A DNA stretch of 64,000 nucleotides from Desulfobacteraceae bacterium Eth-SRB1 (GCA_004193555.1 RPGP01000001.1:856790-920789), one strand, 5' to 3'; counted from the first letter of the stretch, positions 27,200 to 37,352 are shown. Notes: generated by a model from the sequence alone, not told the origin. Program-made: numbers and translations.

Positions 27200-27490
27200 A
27201 TGAAAATTACCAAAGATGAAGTTATACATGTGGCAAATCTTGCCAGGCTCGATCTGGATGAAGATTCTATAGACCTGCTTGCCGGTCAGATAGGGAAAAT
27301 ACTGGAATATGTTGACACGCTTAATCGTGTTGACACAGAAGGAGTGCCCTCGACATCCTATGCCATTTTTTTAAACAATGCTTTTCGGGAAGACAGTGTG
27401 AAAGAATCTCTTGACAGAGACAAGGCGCTTGCAAATGCTCCTGAAAAAGAAGACGGGAATTTTGTAGTTCCAAAGGTGATAAACTCGTAA
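27200..27490 (+). CDS. gatC: Aspartyl/glutamyl-tRNA amidotransferase subunit C
   Basis: Small subunit holding GatA and GatB together in the transamidosome. It starts MKITKDEVIHVANLARLDLD and contains the helix LAGQIGKILEYVDTLNRVDT. The C-terminus is R-E-D then APEKEDGNFVVPKVI, as usual. The length is 96 residues and AAAGGAAA precedes the ATG. Because glnS is also encoded in this window, GatCAB here probably serves mainly Asp-tRNA-Asn conversion. Confidence 0.94.
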   Translation: MKITKDEVIHVANLARLDLDEDSIDLLAGQIGKILEYVDTLNRVDTEGVPSTSYAIFLNNAFREDSVKESLDRDKALANAPEKEDGNFVVPKVINS

Positions 27491-27565
27491 AGTGTCAGGG
27501 TTAATTTTCAATTCAAAATTTAGCATTCAACATTTAAAATTGGAGCGTAGCGACTTAGGACAAAT

Positions 27566-29026
27566 ATGAATTTATATGAATTGACAATAAATGAGGCATC
27601 CGGTTTTTTAAGGAAAGGGGAAATATCTTCAAAGGAGCTTACCGGTTCTGTCCTTGATCGCATAGATTCTGTTGAGGGAAAGGTAGGCGCATATATTACG
27701 GTCGCCGCAGAATCGGCAATGAAGCAGGCCGGTTATGCTGACAGCGAAATATCAAAGGGGAATATTACCCCCCTTACAGGGGTTCCTCTATCTATAAAGG
27801 ATCTTATCTGCACAAAGGGGCTTCGTACAACCTGCGCATCCAGAATTTTAGATAATTTTGTGCCGCCTTACGATGCTTCTGTCATAAAAAAGCTGAAAAA
27901 GGCAGGGGCTGTGATTGTCGGAAAGACCAACATGGATGAATTTGCCATGGGTTCATCCACGGAAAACTCGGGCATAAAGGTTACGCATAATCCCTGGGAT
28001 TTAAGTTGCATTCCCGGGGGATCCAGCGGGGGATCAGCGGCAGCGGTTGCCGCAAACATGTGTTTGGGCTCCCTTGGTTCGGATACAGGTGGATCCATAC
28101 GCCAGCCTGCTTCCCACTGCGGCGTTGTGGGCATGAAGCCAACATATGGAAGGGTTTCCCGGTTCGGCCTTGTGGCGTTTGCTTCATCCCTTGACCAGAT
28201 AGGACCGGTAACAAAGGATGTTATAGATTGCGGCATATTGATGAATGCTGTTTCAGGTTATGACCCTGGAGATTCCACATCGGTGCCTGAAGATGTTCCG
28301 GATTATACCTCCTTTTGTAAAGAGGGCCTGAGCGGTGTTACCGTGGGCATACCTGTGGAATATCATAAAGCGGAAGGGCTTGATAAAAATGTTTTTGCGG
28401 CTGTGAAAAACGGGATAAGTGTGCTTGAAGATCTGGGAGCTGTTTGTGTTGAAGTATCGCTTCCTCACACAAAATATGCTGTTGCAGCTTATTATGTAAT
28501 CGCTCCTTCCGAGGCCAGCTCCAATCTTGCCAGGTATGACGGCGTGAAATACGGTTTTAGGGACAGAGAAAAAAGCAGACTCATGGATATGTACCAGAGT
28601 ACAAGGTCAAAAGGGTTCGGACCGGAAGTGCAAAGGCGCATCATTTTGGGCACATACTCACTCTCAGCAGGCTATTATGATGCATACTACAAAAAGGCGA
28701 CACAGGTGCGTACACTGATTATGGAAGATTTCAAGAATGCGTTTAAAGCCTGCGATGTGATTCTTTCGCCGGTTGCCCCAACCCCTGCCTTTAAGACGGG
28801 TGAAAAGACTCAGGATCCTCTTACCATGTATTTATCGGATATATTTACAATTTCGGCGAACCTGGCAGGTATGCCCGGCATGTCGATTCCATGCGGATTT
28901 TCAGCAGCCGGTCTTCCAATAGGGATGCAGTTAATGGGAAAACATTTTAACGAAGGAATTCTTTTGAAAACAGCTTATAATTTTGAACAGGCTACAGATT
29001 TTCATAAGAAAAAACCTAAAATATAA
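27566..29026 (+). CDS. gatA: Aspartyl/glutamyl-tRNA amidotransferase subunit A
   Basis: Amidase-signature subunit that releases ammonia from glutamine. The Ser-cisSer-Lys catalytic set is visible: Lys in PLSIKDLI, and serines in [16 protein letters not shown] and [16 protein letters not shown]. The length is 486 residues. A short spacer with an ATTTAAAATTGGAGCG phrase separates it from gatC. gatB does not follow here and must lie elsewhere. Confidence 0.96.
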   Translation: MNLYELTINEASGFLRKGEISSKELTGSVLDRIDSVEGKVGAYITVAAESAMKQAGYADSEISKGNITPLTGVPLSIKDLICTKGLRTTCASRILDNFVPPYDASVIKKLKKAGAVIVGKTNMDEFAMGSSTENSGIKVTHNPWDLSCIPGGSSGGSAAAVAANMCLGSLGSDTGGSIRQPASHCGVVGMKPTYGRVSRFGLVAFASSLDQIGPVTKDVIDCGILMNAVSGYDPGDSTSVPEDVPDYTSFCKEGLSGVTVGIPVEYHKAEGLDKNVFAAVKNGISVLEDLGAVCVEVSLPHTKYAVAAYYVIAPSEASSNLARYDGVKYGFRDREKSRLMDMYQSTRSKGFGPEVQRRIILGTYSLSAGYYDAYYKKATQVRTLIMEDFKNAFKACDVILSPVAPTPAFKTGEKTQDPLTMYLSDIFTISANLAGMPGMSIPCGFSAAGLPIGMQLMGKHFNEGILLKTAYNFEQATDFHKKKPKI

Positions 29027-29257
29027 ATGAGGATTAACCACAAACTTTCGTGACCTTCGTGGTAAAGAATTTTTTATAAATAATCCTCTGAGTTCTCTGT
29101 GCACTCTGTGGTAAATTGTACTTTTTACGAATTCATCAATTTTAGTTGTTTTAAACTTTTTTTTCTTTTCGTGTTTTCGTACCTTCGTGTTTTCGTGATT
29201 AAAATCAGATTTACTCTGAGTTTTCAGTGGTTAAATCCATAACAAAAGGAATATACT

Positions 29258-29431
29258 ATGACTGTTCAGCCAAAAGGGGAAGATTTAAGGAAGGCGGTAA
29301 AGTGGGTTTCAGACAAGCGTAAGTATGAGCAGGTGAAAAATGTAAAGAAGCTTATAGATGAAGCGTGTTTGAAATTCAACTTGTCGCCAAAGGATGCGGA
29401 GTTTTTAGCCCGCAAACTATTTACCACATAG
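29258..29431 (+). CDS. Small conserved-looking protein of 57 residues, unknown function
   Basis: ATG at 29258 with AAAAGGA 8 bp upstream, a stop at 29431, and normal codon use. The product is MTVQPKGEDLRKAVKWVSDK followed by a basic helix with KNVKKLIDEACLKFNLSP and K-D-A-E-F-L-A-R-K-L. It looks like a single compact helical unit with mixed charge and no membrane segment. I do not recognise a named family. The good ribosome-binding site and amphipathic pattern argue for a real gene. Confidence 0.6.
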   Translation: MTVQPKGEDLRKAVKWVSDKRKYEQVKNVKKLIDEACLKFNLSPKDAEFLARKLFTT

Positions 29432-29631
29432 AAGTAAAGAAATGATAAGGAAATAACGCGTGACAAGAAATCGTTTTTCCGTAGTGGTTTTATCCATTGC
29501 AAAAACTTTTTCTTTCCTAATCTTCGGTTTATCTGATATCTGTCTGTTTGAATTTTCTCCTATCTCCCAATGGAGCATATGAGAATTAGAATACAGGGAA
29601 AGCCTTTTCGGCTGAATCGAACGACATGTAA

Positions 29632-32600
29632 TCAAAACAACCTGAGCTGAATCTGGTTTTTCTTTTTTTCAAAACCGCCGGCCTTATGTTTTATTAAATC
29701 ATTCTCAATATCTTCCACAAAAGTGGAAAGCGATTTTGAAACGGTTTTTCCGTATATCCTCCGTTTTTTTGCCCGGGTTAGATACAGTCTTTCCTTTGCC
29801 CTGGTCATGGCCACGTAAAAAAGCCTTCTTTCTTCATCAAGATCTACCGGTTTTTCCTTTGACCGTTGAAGCGGAATGAAATTATTTTCGCAACCGGCAA
29901 TAAAAACCACAGGGAATTCTAAGCCCTTTGCTGCATGCATGGTCATCAACGCAACTTTTTCAACATGAGAATTAAATATATCGGTATCGGTCTGGAGCGC
30001 TGTCATCGCTAAAAAATCAGCAGTGTTTTTGCCAAATTTTTCTGACATATCGATCAGGTTATCAACCGCATCCTTTATTCCGGCGTTTTCCTTTATAATC
30101 GACGAAATCTTTGTTTTGTCCAACAGAAGGCAAAGCTTTTTATCTGTGTTTATTCCTCTTATCTCTTCTTTTAAATCAAACAGCCTTCCCAAAAAATCAT
30201 GAAACCGCTTTTGTCGTGTCAAACTCATGCCGGGCAGCGGAAAACGCCTGACATTAAGCAATGCATCTAACAGGGAAAAATTGTTTTTATAACACCATGA
30301 CTTAAAAATTTCCGATGTCTCATGGCTGATGCCCGGCCTTATTAAATGTATAATTTTTTCAAGATCGGCAAATGAACCGGAGCCATCAATTGTTTTAAGC
30401 ATCGCAATAAGCTCCGAAACCCCTTTCCGACAAAACAAACTGTCTCTGCTGGCAATTTGATAAGGAATGCCTGCTCTATCAAAAACATCTGCTATGACTT
30501 TGCTCTGATGGCCGGTCCTGTATAACACGGCAAAATCGGAAAAACCCATCTCGTTTACAATATGCGTATCCTCAATCTTGCTCGAATTGATTGCATGGAG
30601 TGACAGACCTCCGGAAAGCTCTTCAATTGTCTTGCCAATTGCCACTGCTTCGCCTTTTTCCGTGGCAAGTTCAAGTATGCTGATTGTTGCAACTCCGTCT
30701 ATCTTAGAATAAACACGCCGGCTTAAAACTTCGTCTGAACCGGTGTTAATGCTATGATTTTTTATTACCTGGTACGAGGCTTCAAGAATGGTTTCCGTGG
30801 AACGATAATTATGTGAAAGATATATCTTTTTCATTTGAGGATAGTCATCTTGAAACCTGGTGAAAAATCGAACATCCGAGCCTCTGAAACCATAGATGGA
30901 TTGATCAGGATCGCCGACAACACAAATGCCCTTATCAGGTGGGGCCAGGGCCTTTACTATCCTGTACTGGCCCTGGTTTAAATCCTGGTACTCATCCACA
31001 AAAATATATTTAAAACGGTCCTGGTATGTTCTTCTCAATCCCTTGCTTGCTTCAAGACGTTTGACCACCCTGAAAATAAGATCTTCATAATCATAAAGAG
31101 ACTGCGCGGATAATATGTTTTGATATGCCTGATATACTTCTTTCAATATCTTTATTTTAAGCTTATCTATAGCAGTTTCAAGATTGTCATCCGGTTCCAA
31201 TATCTGCTGCTTTGCGGATATAATTGCGTCTCTGACATATTGTCTTGCAATAGATACTGGATGTCCGGGATTAGCGACCTGCTTTATCGCCTCTGAGATC
31301 AGGAACTTTCGATCTTCATCATCTATAACAGTATAATTTTGATGGTCTTTCTGTTCCTGTAATATTCTCAGACATAATGAATGAAATGTGCAGGCCAGAG
31401 GAATTGTCCTGCCAGCGCCAATGAGCCGCTTGAGACGATCTTTCATTTCCAGGGCAGCCTTGTTGGTAAAAGTTAAAGCTAAAATACTTTCCGGCAAAAC
31501 ATTTCTATCTTTTATCAGATAAGCTATCCTGTGAGTAATCGTATGAGTCTTGCCTGTGCCTGGCCCCGCAACAATTAATAACGGCCCTCCTTTGTGCTCT
31601 ACAACCATGCGTTGTTCCCGGTTCAAGCCCTCAAGCAGATTCTTATTTTTTTTGCCTGCTTGCCTTTTGTTTTTGCCGGCCTCAACCTTTAATATTTTTT
31701 TACTGGAAACAGATGCGGGCTGTTTTAGCCTTGGTGTTTTTGCGCCTTGCATGACAAAAAGCTGTTTCTGGCCTGTCAGGCTGTCCCGCTCATCCTCATT
31801 AAATATTTTTACCCGCCCGAATTCGCCGTCATATCCCGGAGAAATTTCGATTTTTTTATTGCGCATTCTTCTAATCGCTTCTCCCAGCAGAGGAATCCCG
31901 GCCCAGTCAACACCTTCCGGTTCAAGGTAATGAAGTATGGCAAATTCCGATCCCAGTTCATTTAGCGCGGCATTGTAATTTCGCTGGACTTTCTTTGACC
32001 CCGGGCCTACCTGCAATATTTCGGACAAAACATCTTTCAAAGGAACAATGCTGTAATATGGATGCGTTTTTTTAGGTTTTTCCTTATCAGGCCTGTCGGC
32101 AAGTTCTTCAACGCGGTATAAAACACCTATTGTTAAAGGCTTGCCGCAGACAGGGCATATTCCTTTATTTTTTATTGTATCTTCAGGCCGGAGGCACACA
32201 TTGCACTTCCTGTGTCCGTCGAGATGATATTTGCCCTCCTCAGGATAAAATTCAAATGTGCCAAGAAATTGCTCTGGATCACCTGTCTTTATAGCCTCCT
32301 TTATTGCGGGATAAGAAAGGGCTGTGTCCAAAATATTTGCTTCCCGGCCGAGCTTTTGAGGCGAGTGAGCATCTGAATTTGATACAAGGGTAAGGTTGTC
32401 AAGGCTTGTTATGCGCCAGTTCATCGGCGGGTCGGAAGAAAGACCGGTTTCTGCGGCAAATATATGTGGAGTAAGATCCTCAAAACACTCCTCAATAGAG
32501 TCAAAGCCTGATTTTGAGCCAAGCACGGAGAACCAGGGCGTCCATATATGGGCTGGTATTAAAAAAGAATCATCAGATGTATCGAGCAGTATTTCAAGAA

Positions 32601-33039
32601 GATTTCTTGCATCAAGTCCAAGTATAGGCCTTCCATCAGATTTAATATTTCCGATTTTATCTAATTTTGAATTAAACTTATCGGCAATATTTAGATCAGG
32701 CACAAATACAAGATTGTGATTTTTTCTTGTTTTATCATTTTTCTTATAAATGTTGCTGATTTCAGAAACCAGAATAAAACGAATCTTGCTGCGGCAGGAT
32801 ATCGGAACATTTTTGTCACATTCTCTGGCGATTTCTTTTTTTAATTTAAAAAGCCCTTCCTCTGCCGGCTCTAATTTTTCCTTTATTTCCGCAAACCATC
32901 CGGGATGTGTAAAGTCGCCTGTTGCGACAACAGTAATGCCTTTTAATTGAGCTGCAATATAGAGATTTTCAAGATCAAGATTTTTGGCTGTAGCTCTTGA
33001 AAATTTAGAATGGACATGAAGATCGGCAATAAATTTCAT
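29632..33039 (-). CDS. EndoQ-type PHP nuclease fused to a UvrD/Rep helicase
   Basis: Residues 1 to about 400 match the endonuclease Q family: DLHVHSKFSRAT, ATGDFTHPGWFAEIKEKLE, PAHIWTPWFSVLGSKSGFDS, ETGLSSDPPMNWR and SNSDAHSPQKLGREAN. A zinc finger follows (CNVC and CPVCGKPL, about residues 278-300). EndoQ enzymes nick 5' of deaminated bases and abasic sites. From about residue 470 comes a full superfamily 1A helicase: AGPGTGKTHTITHR, VDEYQDLNQGQY, VGDPDQSIYGFRGSD, MTMHAAKGLEFPVVFIAG and FYVAMTRAKERLYLTRA. A single 1135-residue chain thus joins a lesion nicker to a 3'-5' translocase, presumably for strand removal after incision. The fused activities are inferred from family knowledge. The start MKFIADLHVHS is natural. 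Confidence 0.9.
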   Translation of the reverse strand: MKFIADLHVHSKFSRATAKNLDLENLYIAAQLKGITVVATGDFTHPGWFAEIKEKLEPAEEGLFKLKKEIARECDKNVPISCRSKIRFILVSEISNIYKKNDKTRKNHNLVFVPDLNIADKFNSKLDKIGNIKSDGRPILGLDARNLLEILLDTSDDSFLIPAHIWTPWFSVLGSKSGFDSIEECFEDLTPHIFAAETGLSSDPPMNWRITSLDNLTLVSNSDAHSPQKLGREANILDTALSYPAIKEAIKTGDPEQFLGTFEFYPEEGKYHLDGHRKCNVCLRPEDTIKNKGICPVCGKPLTIGVLYRVEELADRPDKEKPKKTHPYYSIVPLKDVLSEILQVGPGSKKVQRNYNAALNELGSEFAILHYLEPEGVDWAGIPLLGEAIRRMRNKKIEISPGYDGEFGRVKIFNEDERDSLTGQKQLFVMQGAKTPRLKQPASVSSKKILKVEAGKNKRQAGKKNKNLLEGLNREQRMVVEHKGGPLLIVAGPGTGKTHTITHRIAYLIKDRNVLPESILALTFTNKAALEMKDRLKRLIGAGRTIPLACTFHSLCLRILQEQKDHQNYTVIDDEDRKFLISEAIKQVANPGHPVSIARQYVRDAIISAKQQILEPDDNLETAIDKLKIKILKEVYQAYQNILSAQSLYDYEDLIFRVVKRLEASKGLRRTYQDRFKYIFVDEYQDLNQGQYRIVKALAPPDKGICVVGDPDQSIYGFRGSDVRFFTRFQDDYPQMKKIYLSHNYRSTETILEASYQVIKNHSINTGSDEVLSRRVYSKIDGVATISILELATEKGEAVAIGKTIEELSGGLSLHAINSSKIEDTHIVNEMGFSDFAVLYRTGHQSKVIADVFDRAGIPYQIASRDSLFCRKGVSELIAMLKTIDGSGSFADLEKIIHLIRPGISHETSEIFKSWCYKNNFSLLDALLNVRRFPLPGMSLTRQKRFHDFLGRLFDLKEEIRGINTDKKLCLLLDKTKISSIIKENAGIKDAVDNLIDMSEKFGKNTADFLAMTALQTDTDIFNSHVEKVALMTMHAAKGLEFPVVFIAGCENNFIPLQRSKEKPVDLDEERRLFYVAMTRAKERLYLTRAKKRRIYGKTVSKSLSTFVEDIENDLIKHKAGGFEKKKNQIQLRLF

Positions 33040-33070
33040 GCTGATAGCTTTGCAAAAATTTCAAATTAAA

Positions 33071-33378
33071 CGGTTGAATTGGAAACTGGTATCCATACAG
33101 CAGTTGTGATATGGATATAGGCATACTCATTAGGTTCAAACTGGCGCATCATTCCACCTCCCGAAGCTTTCTCTATTACGCCGGCAATAGTGAATATTGC
33201 GCCGCCGAGTTTTATCTTTTCGCCTATAATATTTGATACTCCCGTTTCTTTTATTTTTTGATAAATAGAGTTGCCAATAACACAAAAATGATTATCGTCG
33301 GTTTCCCAATAAGCGCTCTGGCAATGGCAACCCTCTGCTGCTGTCCGCCTCTTAGACGATTGGACCGTTTGGACAATT
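33071..33378 (-). pseudogene. Chimeric remnant of a MacB-type ABC transporter
   Basis: On the minus strand, LRGGQQQRVAIARALIGKPT (33300-33365) is the signature region of a MacB/LolD-type ATPase. It runs directly, with a frame change, into DDNHFCVIGNSIYQKI and then KLGGAIFTIAGVIEK, the periplasmic domain of a MacB-type permease (to 33071). Everything between (Walker B, the permease start, the first membrane helix) is gone, as are both outer ends. A deletion has joined two adjacent transporter genes. Confidence 0.75.
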
Positions 33379-33403
33379 AATAAGGAACCGTCGGGATTTA
33401 ATT

Positions 33404-34336
33404 TTATTTTTCTGAAGAACTTTTAACGAGACCCTTTCCGGCATTCTTTGCCTCGTATAATAATTTATCTGCCTCTCCAATAAAATCTTTCATGCCTTTG
33501 CTATAACTTGCCACCCCACAACTTATAGTGGTTTTTCTAAATGGAATTTTTTCATTATCAGCAAAGAAGGGGTAGTTTGAAACAGCTTCAACCAGCTTAT
33601 TGGCTACAGCTTCAGCTCCTTTGATATCACATTCCGCAAGCAAGACAGCAAATTCATCACCACCGTAGCGAAAGGGTATATCAGTGCCCCGGATATTGTT
33701 TTTGGTGATAGAACCTATTTTTTTTAACAATTCATCACCGGCCTGATGGCCGAGTATATCGTTGCATTGCTTAAAATCATCGATATCGAACATTATTAGA
33801 GACAGGTTATGACCATACCTTTTCGCACGGCTTATTTCTTCACGTAATCTTGACTCGAAATGACGTCGATTATACAGGGCTGTCAGACTATCCGTGACAG
33901 AATATTCCGAAAGTTCGATATTGGAATCAATCAATTTTCTCGAATATTCGTTGAGTTTATTCATCTTCTCCTGAAGTTCATTATGCAAGCCGTTAACTAT
34001 GTGGCGAATGGTCTCTATCTCATTTTCTTCCTTTAAATCTTCTCCGCCTTCAACCATATCAACCGACTTCGCTTTGATCTCTTCTGTCAGACTCTCCAAT
34101 GAAATCATCCGCTGAAACAACAACAAGAAGCTGAGAGAAGGAAATAAAAACATGACCAAAAGAGCGTAAATAAAGACCTGCCATAAATTTTCTGCCTGTT
34201 CAGGATGTAGAATAGGGAAAACATAATTAATAGCGATAAATATCACAATTAATATGGGAAGGAGGCTAGACAACAGAAAAAATGCAAAGATAAATTTTCT
34301 GAACTTTTCATTATTCAGGGGGCTGAAGAATTTCAT
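33404..34336 (-). CDS. Membrane-bound diguanylate cyclase
   Basis: Makes cyclic di-GMP from two GTP. Two N-terminal membrane helices (about residues 14-37 and 49-75) flank a periplasmic segment of only a dozen residues, so it is not a classical ligand sensor. A HAMP-like or coiled stretch follows (about 80-150), then a GGDEF domain with DSLTALYNRRHFE, MFDIDDFKQCNDILGHQAGD and the active-site RYGGDEF. The inhibitory site RGTD lies five residues before GGDEF, so product inhibition is likely. The 310-residue protein appears intact although its neighbours on both sides are pseudogenes. Confidence 0.92.
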   Translation of the reverse strand: MKFFSPLNNEKFRKFIFAFFLLSSLLPILIVIFIAINYVFPILHPEQAENLWQVFIYALLVMFLFPSLSFLLLFQRMISLESLTEEIKAKSVDMVEGGEDLKEENEIETIRHIVNGLHNELQEKMNKLNEYSRKLIDSNIELSEYSVTDSLTALYNRRHFESRLREEISRAKRYGHNLSLIMFDIDDFKQCNDILGHQAGDELLKKIGSITKNNIRGTDIPFRYGGDEFAVLLAECDIKGAEAVANKLVEAVSNYPFFADNEKIPFRKTTISCGVASYSKGMKDFIGEADKLLYEAKNAGKGLVKSSSEK

Positions 34337-34366
34337 GATAGACTCTTTTTAACTAATGTTTAACGC

Positions 34367-34535
34367 GATCTTTGCAAAACGCCCCCTTTTGCCCGATTAC
34401 TGCGTCAGGCTCACCCGTTCTTAATAAAATGGGTCAATCCTCGAAATACTCAATGTATTCCTGTGGTTGAACCTGATTTAAAATTTGGTCGCCTTCCTTG
34501 TACTCGAACAAAATTGAACATTTTTCAAAGGTCTC
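34367..34535. mobile_element. GAGACC-family miniature element, copy A (169 bp)
   Basis: Ends GATCTTTGCAAAAC and TTTTTCAAAGGTCTC; the flanks are the 5-bp direct repeat AACGC (34362-34366 and 34536-34540). The interior shares CCCCTTTTGCCCGATTACTG and CGCCTTCCTTGTACTCG with copies B and C. No ORF is present, so it needs a transposase in trans. Confidence 0.85.
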
Positions 34536-34689
34536 AACGCATCCATAATTTCGAATTAGCCTAAATTCGTTGACACCTTGAATAACTAATTTATAGTATC
34601 AGGTGTCCAAAAACGGATTTGACAAGTTGGTTTCTTGAAAAAATGCTTCTAAGCATTGTTTAGATGTTGCAATATCATCACAAATATTT

Positions 34690-34857
34690 GCATTATACAA
34701 CATATTTCCGCGGAATTGGTGTTCCTTTCTCCAGGATACTGAAGGCCGGGACATAGAGCTTCGATATTTCAGGGACGTAGACAGACGAGAGGTGGATTTT
34801 GCGATTAACGATGGCAAGATTTATCTAAGGATGAACTGCAACACGCCGGGTGGATAA
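34690..34857 (+). pseudogene. C-terminal fragment of a DUF4143/AAA ATPase
   Basis: The plus-strand frame reads LQDTEGRDIELRYFRDVDRR followed by E-V-D-F, the nuclease-like strand region typical of DUF4143 ATPases, then stops after about 20 more unrelated residues. No start and no P-loop are present. An intact member of the same broad family is encoded at 44999-46318. The 34337-34925 spacer otherwise holds only element copy A and DNA with no recognisable gene. Confidence 0.65.
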
Positions 34858-34925
34858 AAGGACTTTATAAAGCCGAGAAAAAAGATCTGATAGCTTTCAG
34901 TGAGGGTAAAGTTAAAACCTCTACT

Positions 34926-35171
34926 ATGAACATTTTTATTGAAAACCTGGAAAAAATAATCCAGCGAGCTGAAAATGGAGAACTAAATTTGAAAATGGCC
35001 GTCTCATATACCCTGGACTTTGAAAGATCACTGATCGAGAAAAACGTTTTTTCACATTTTGAGATTATTGATAAAAATTTAGCCGGGATTATGACAAGAC
35101 TTGAAAGTGAAACAAGAAGACATGTCAAGAAAGCCGAGGACATGATGGCCTATTTCAGCACAAACGGGTAA
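34926..35171 (+). CDS. Hypothetical helical protein, possibly a gene fragment
   Basis: An 81-residue frame starting MNIFIENLEKIIQRAENGEL and ending with E-D-M-M-A-Y-F-S-T-N-G. It is helical and charged and not recognised. The same frame is open upstream to about 34803 without an ATG (RWQDLSKDELQHAGWIKGLY), which suggests it may be the tail of a larger decayed gene. There is no clear ribosome-binding site. It stops 3 bp before the cyclase remnant. Confidence 0.35.
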   Translation: MNIFIENLEKIIQRAENGELNLKMAVSYTLDFERSLIEKNVFSHFEIIDKNLAGIMTRLESETRRHVKKAEDMMAYFSTNG

Positions 35172-35174
35172 ACC

Positions 35175-35835
35175 ATGGAGACAACAAAAAACAGCGCCGA
35201 TCGTTTTCAATTATTGATTAAGGCCTATGAACGATTTGTGCCAAGGCAATTTCTCAATTTGCTTGGAAAAGATGAGATCATTGAGAGATCAGCTTGAAAA
35301 ATATAATATTGGTCGAAAACACGCCGGGTATGAGCCTATAAAAATAGGGATAGGACTTAACTCCGGGCTTGTGATGCTTGGCACCATTGGAGGTAGTGAA
35401 AGGATGGAGGGCACAGTCATCGGTGATGCTGTAAATCTTGCATCCCGAATTGAGGGGTTAAGCAAAAAATATGGAGTCCCGCTACTAATAAGTGAACATA
35501 CCTTCTACGCTCTTAAGTACCCTGAGAAAATCTCCATTCGATTTCTTGATAGAGTCATCGTCAAAGGCAAAGCACAACCTCAATCGGTGTATGAAGTTTT
35601 TGAAAAAGATCCAATTCAAATTAAGGAGGGGAAAGCGGCAACCAAAAGGATATTCGAGGAGGCTCTGGCCAACTATCATTTAAAGAATATTGATGCTTCC
35701 CAAAAAATGTTACAGAAATGCCTAAAGCTTAACCCCTTGGATAGGCCTGCTCAAGTTTATTTGGACCGGTGTAAGGAGTTCATCCGGACTGGTGTGCATG
35801 AAAGAGAAACGGTTACATTCACTTTTTTAATCTGA
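35175..35835 (+). pseudogene. Class III adenylate/guanylate cyclase, internally deleted
   Basis: The first frame, 35175-35297, reads KAYERFVPRQFLNLLGKDEI, the conserved lead-in to bacterial class III cyclase domains. After about base 35278 the homology jumps to the second half of the catalytic domain in another frame: SLRDQLEKYNIGRKHAGYEP, IGIGLNSGLVMLGTIGG, GTVIGDAVNLASRIEGL. That is followed by a TPR-like C-terminus ending at 35835. The stretch with both metal-binding aspartates is missing. The 3' end runs convergently into hisD by 17 bp. Confidence 0.8.
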
Positions 35836-37120
35836 TCTTTACTGAATTTGCATGTGCGTCAAGGCCTTCGATTTCAGCCAGCCGGATAATATCCCTTGCC
35901 TCATTTATAAAGGCATTTTTAGAATAATGTATAAGGCTGGTTTTTTTTATAAAGTGATCGACTGAAAGGGCTGAAGCAAATCTGGCTGTGCCGGCGGTTG
36001 GAAGCACATGGTTAGGCCCGGCGATGTAGTCACCAACAGGTTCCGGCGTGTAATCCCCAAGAAATACAGCGCCTGCATTTCTAATACTGCCGACATACTC
36101 AAATGGTTCTTTGACATGCAGTTCAAGGTGTTCCGGAGCGATCTGGTTTGCAAGTTCTATGGCAGCGGCGATATCGGAAGTAACCATAATTGCGCCATAC
36201 CTGGAAATAGATTCAACGGCAATCTCTTCCCTTGACAGGTTTTTCAACTGTTTTTCCACAGCATCGGCGACAGCTTTTGCCATTTCATTAGAGCTTGTAA
36301 CAAGCACGGACGAAGCTAAAGCATCATGCTCTGCCTGTGAAAGAAGGTCGGCAGCAATAAATTCCGGGTTTGCACTGCTGTCCGCAACTATCAGTATCTC
36401 ACTGGGCCCGGCTATCATATCTATCCCGACTGTCCCGGCTACAATCTTCTTGGCAAGTGTAACATAAATATTCCCCGGCCCGACTATTACATCGGTTTTT
36501 TTGACAGTCTTGGTCCCGTAAGCCAGCGCTGCAATTGCCCAGGCGCTTCCGATTTTGTATATTGTATCAATTCCAACCTTTTGCGCGGCAACGAGAAGGT
36601 GTGGATTTACACTTCCATCCTTTGTAGGCGGGGTTGCCATTGAAATATGCTGTACACCGGCAATTTTTGCTGGAATAGCTCCCATCAGAACAGAAGAAAT
36701 TAGAGGGGTGTTTCCACTTTTTCCGCCAGGCACATAAACTCCTGCCGCATCGACAGGGTTTATAATCTGGCCAAGAAATACGCCATGTCTATCTGTATTA
36801 ATCCATGATTTGCTTAACTGCTGCTTATGAAAAGCCTTTATCTGAGAAATTGCGCGGTTTAGAGATCTGACAAAGGTTCTATCAACCTTTTTTGTTGCAG
36901 CATCAATCTCTTCGCGTGTTGCCTTAATTGAATCTATTGACAGATCAGGAGAATCAAAACGGTTGACATACTTGATAAGCGCTTTGTCACCGTTCTTCCT
37001 TACATCCTCAAGGATACGTTTAACTGACTGATAATCCTTTTTCTTAAAGCCAAGCCCGCGGTTTATAATGGATGCAATCTTTTTTTCAGCCGATTTAGAG
37101 GGATAATTATATATTTTCAT
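35819..37120 (-). CDS. hisD: Histidinol dehydrogenase
   Basis: Zinc enzyme for the last two steps of histidine synthesis, histidinol to histidine. It contains YVPGGKSGNTPLISSVLMGA, GPGNIYVTLAKKIVAGTVGI, AGPSEILIVAD (Rossmann region), the zinc and catalytic segment AEHDALASS, APEHLELHV, and near the end GPNHVLPTAGTARF. The start MKIYNYPSKSAEK (37120) is preferred; an in-frame ATG at 37135 adds five residues. No other his gene is adjacent. Confidence 0.95.
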   Translation of the reverse strand: MKIYNYPSKSAEKKIASIINRGLGFKKKDYQSVKRILEDVRKNGDKALIKYVNRFDSPDLSIDSIKATREEIDAATKKVDRTFVRSLNRAISQIKAFHKQQLSKSWINTDRHGVFLGQIINPVDAAGVYVPGGKSGNTPLISSVLMGAIPAKIAGVQHISMATPPTKDGSVNPHLLVAAQKVGIDTIYKIGSAWAIAALAYGTKTVKKTDVIVGPGNIYVTLAKKIVAGTVGIDMIAGPSEILIVADSSANPEFIAADLLSQAEHDALASSVLVTSSNEMAKAVADAVEKQLKNLSREEIAVESISRYGAIMVTSDIAAAIELANQIAPEHLELHVKEPFEYVGSIRNAGAVFLGDYTPEPVGDYIAGPNHVLPTAGTARFASALSVDHFIKKTSLIHYSKNAFINEARDIIRLAEIEGLDAHANSVKIRLKK

Positions 37121-37352
37121 AGTGGTTTCTTTCATAAAATATAAAGAGACTGTTTGTCAATACTTCACAAGCGGTTATGAGGTGAGCAAAAAATACTGAT
37201 TGACATATTTTGTTCTATCTGTGCAGATTACAGCAGAAAACTGCAAAAAAACTTTTACCACAGAATCCACAGATCATACTGAGATTTTCTATAAAAAAAC
37301 GTTTTTTCTGTGATTTCTGTGTACTCCGTGGTGAAAACAGGAGGAAGAAGAT

